Assembly (NCBI GenBank): GCA_020635725.1
Contig: JACJZF010000003.1
Span: forward strand, 1 to 64,000
Reading direction: 5' to 3'
Length of the DNA: 64,000 bases
Source: Flavobacteriales bacterium
GTDB taxonomy: Bacteria > Bacteroidota > Bacteroidia > Flavobacteriales_F > PHOS-HE28
Translations under genes and position numbers: made by a program
Part shown: positions 62,383 through 64,000 of the stretch, one piece after another
Numbering within the stretch: the stretch's first letter is position 1
How the letters are laid out: the number at the start of each line of letters is the position of its first letter
The notes under the pieces: generated by a model
Databases searched by the model: none
Told to the model about the DNA's origin: nothing
The model's input: only the letters and a program-made list of their open reading frames with translations

Positions 62383-64000
62383 GTGTTTCGGACCTGGTCA
62401 TTGATTCTGGCGCTTCTCGCGACTTCTGCGCCGATGGGCTTGCGGGCGCAGGTCTTCCCCTTCACGAGCGGCCCTATTCCACTGTGCGATACCAGCACCT
62501 TCACGGCTACGGTGAGCGGTGTAGGCACGCTCATCACCCCTGACGGTTGGTCATGGGGCTCCTTCCTGGAGAATGTGGTCATCAACATCACGACGAATCA
62601 CCCGCAGACGCTCTCCATCTCGCTTACCTCCCCCGGAGGAACCACCCTGCTGCTCTCGGCCTTCAATGGTGCGGGCGGCCAGAACTACACGAACACCAAT
62701 TTCAACTACTGGGGCGGGGGCGACATCACAGCGGCCTCGGCGCCATTCAGCGGCAACTTCACTCCTCAGGGAGGATTCCTCGGTGTGTTCGATTGGGAGA
62801 ACGCCGATGGCACATGGACCATCACGGTCATCGACACGGCGTGCGTTGCTGGAGCGCCCGGCCCCGGCGGACCCTGGCAGCCGGGTTGGTTCAACGGTGG
62901 AGCAGGGTCCGGTGCTTTCTCCTTCGGGTTCGCCAGTCCTCCGCCTCCATGCGATGTGGACATGGGCTACTTCTCCACGGCTATTTGCGCGGGCGAGACC
63001 GTGGATGTCCTGGAGTATTTCGAGACGAATTACGGAGGTTGGGGATTGACCTTCACGGTGTACAGCTGGCAGCAGGTGGTGGATCCGCACGCGGTGGGTG
63101 TTGCAGGTTCCTATTACATCGAAGCGGTGGACTGGACCGGCTGCTATTACTACGGAGGCTACGACATCACGCTGAGCGCCGATGTGGCCTTGGGTCCGGA
63201 TCAACAGGTGATGCAGTGCAGCGGCGATGGCCCGGTTGACCTCACGGCATTATTCAGCCCGTCCGGATTGAGTTTCATGAACTGGGATTGGAACGGTGCG
63301 CCCATCACGCTGCAGGCGGCCGCTGCGGTTTCACAGAGCGGCACCTACCAGCTTGTGGCATCGAACCAAGGGTGCAGCGATACGGCACTGGTGGAGGTGA
63401 CGATTCATCAGGGCCCAGCGCTCGGTGCCGATCAAAGCGTGAGCGCTTGCGAAGGGAGCAGCATCGATCTGACCACCGTGATCCCGCCAGGCCCAGGAGC
63501 AAGCGCCTGGACCTTGAATGGATCGCCCGTGGCCGATCCGACCGCCGTGACGATCGCCGGCGACTATGCGCTCTCCACCACGGATTCGGAAGGATGTTCA
63601 GATACCGCTATGGTCCTCTTCTCCATCGACCCGATTCCCGTGCTTGGCGCCGATCAGTCGCACATGATGTGCGCGAATGCATCCTTCGACCTCACTGGCC
63701 TGTACGATGTTGCAGGATGGATTGCGGAATGGCAGCTGGATGGGCTGCCCGTGCCCATGCCGGGATCGGTTCACGATGCAGGTGTCTACACGCTGGTCGC
63801 GCAAGGTCCTTCGGGTTGTTCGGATACCGCATTGGTCTCCTTGAGCGCATGGTCAGGCCCCGCGCTCGGCCCCGACGTCAACGCCGAGATCTGCACAGGG
63901 AGCACGGCCGATCTTGGAAACTATTACGGAACGGTGGGGCTCAGCGCGCAATGGACCACTGGCGGATCGATCGTCGCTGACCCCTCGGCGGTAAGCTCGC
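62383..64000 (+). CDS. Large secreted protein with P-domain-like N-terminus, 3' end off the window
   Basis: The open frame starts at GTG 62383 with a signal peptide (FRTWSLILALLATSAPMGLR, then AQ) and runs at least 539 codons to the edge without a stop. Residues about 25-180 resemble a proprotein-convertase P-domain (SFLENVVINITTNHPQTLSI, FDWENADGTWTITVIDTA). Then come four or more repeats of about 80-90 residues with a GPALGADQSVSACEGSSIDL-type start and CSDTALV ends, as in SprB/gliding-type adhesins of Bacteroidota. Probably T9SS-exported, but the C-terminus is not visible. Confidence 0.8.
   Translation, partial: MFRTWSLILALLATSAPMGLRAQVFPFTSGPIPLCDTSTFTATVSGVGTLITPDGWSWGSFLENVVINITTNHPQTLSISLTSPGGTTLLLSAFNGAGGQNYTNTNFNYWGGGDITAASAPFSGNFTPQGGFLGVFDWENADGTWTITVIDTACVAGAPGPGGPWQPGWFNGGAGSGAFSFGFASPPPPCDVDMGYFSTAICAGETVDVLEYFETNYGGWGLTFTVYSWQQVVDPHAVGVAGSYYIEAVDWTGCYYYGGYDITLSADVALGPDQQVMQCSGDGPVDLTALFSPSGLSFMNWDWNGAPITLQAAAAVSQSGTYQLVASNQGCSDTALVEVTIHQGPALGADQSVSACEGSSIDLTTVIPPGPGASAWTLNGSPVADPTAVTIAGDYALSTTDSEGCSDTAMVLFSIDPIPVLGADQSHMMCANASFDLTGLYDVAGWIAEWQLDGLPVPMPGSVHDAGVYTLVAQGPSGCSDTALVSLSAWSGPALGPDVNAEICTGSTADLGNYYGTVGLSAQWTTGGSIVADPSAVSS

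Overview
The window is a GC-rich chromosomal segment of a member of the Bacteroidota, most likely a Flavobacteriales-type lineage. The reasons are family-level: secreted proteins carry a signal peptide plus a type IX secretion (T9SS) C-terminal sorting domain; MurF is fused to alanine racemase and DAHP synthase to chorismate mutase; DUF4271 precedes hemD; glycogen-synthase-like, DUF4270 and glmS genes sit together; and promoters match the Bacteroidota -7 box TAnnTTTG, often in a GC-shifted form TAnnTTCG. Many genes start at GTG/TTG or overlap by 4 nt (ATGA/GTGA).

Layout. 1-4.9 kb: a minus-strand molybdenum-cofactor operon (MoeB-like, TauE/SafE permease, moeA, mobA, moaD, moaE, a moaC-moaB fusion); moaA is not in the window. 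4.9-10.4 kb: a lipoprotein, a 940-aa FG-GAP/ASPIC T9SS protein, DAHP synthase/chorismate mutase, and a GEVED-T9SS protein. 10.4-20 kb: an oxidoreductase, rsmI, an M28 peptidase, tdk, murF-alr and a 921-aa subtilase. 20-23.4 kb: LPS genes (GT2, heptosyltransferase, O-antigen-ligase-like). 23.4-34.5 kb: S41 protease, yidD, rnpA, hemD, DUF4271, an acyl-CoA dehydrogenase, a response regulator, radA, rfaE2, a flippase-like membrane protein, panD and panC. 34.5-42.2 kb: glycogen-synthase-like, DUF4270, glmS, TM2 protein, superoxide dismutase, an Ala-rich lipoprotein, a second S41 protease, dCMP deaminase and tRNA-Leu(CAA). 42.1-45.9 kb: a GIY-YIG ORF reading through the tRNA, an AbiE-type toxin-antitoxin pair, glyS and a DUF3109 protein. 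46.5-50.4 kb: nrdB and nrdA.

50.4-62.3 kb is an accessory region: small hypothetical, lipoprotein and membrane genes, direct and inverted repeats, an IS110-family transposase and two broken secreted-protein genes. From 62.4 kb a large P-domain secreted protein runs off the window end.

The most interesting signals are: a (GC)7 tract that puts an outer-membrane protein out of frame by exactly one unit (possible phase variation); a T9SS gene with three single-base lesions; a 106-bp element present upstream of nrdB and again, inverted, 9 kb away; 83-bp imperfectly palindromic direct repeats upstream of two small membrane-protein genes; the IS110 element with possible bridge-RNA flanks and a large palindrome; catalytic Asp-to-Glu changes in a subtilase and a response regulator; and a GIY-YIG ORF that translates through an entire tRNA gene. 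No wholly new multi-gene system could be demonstrated from sequence alone.
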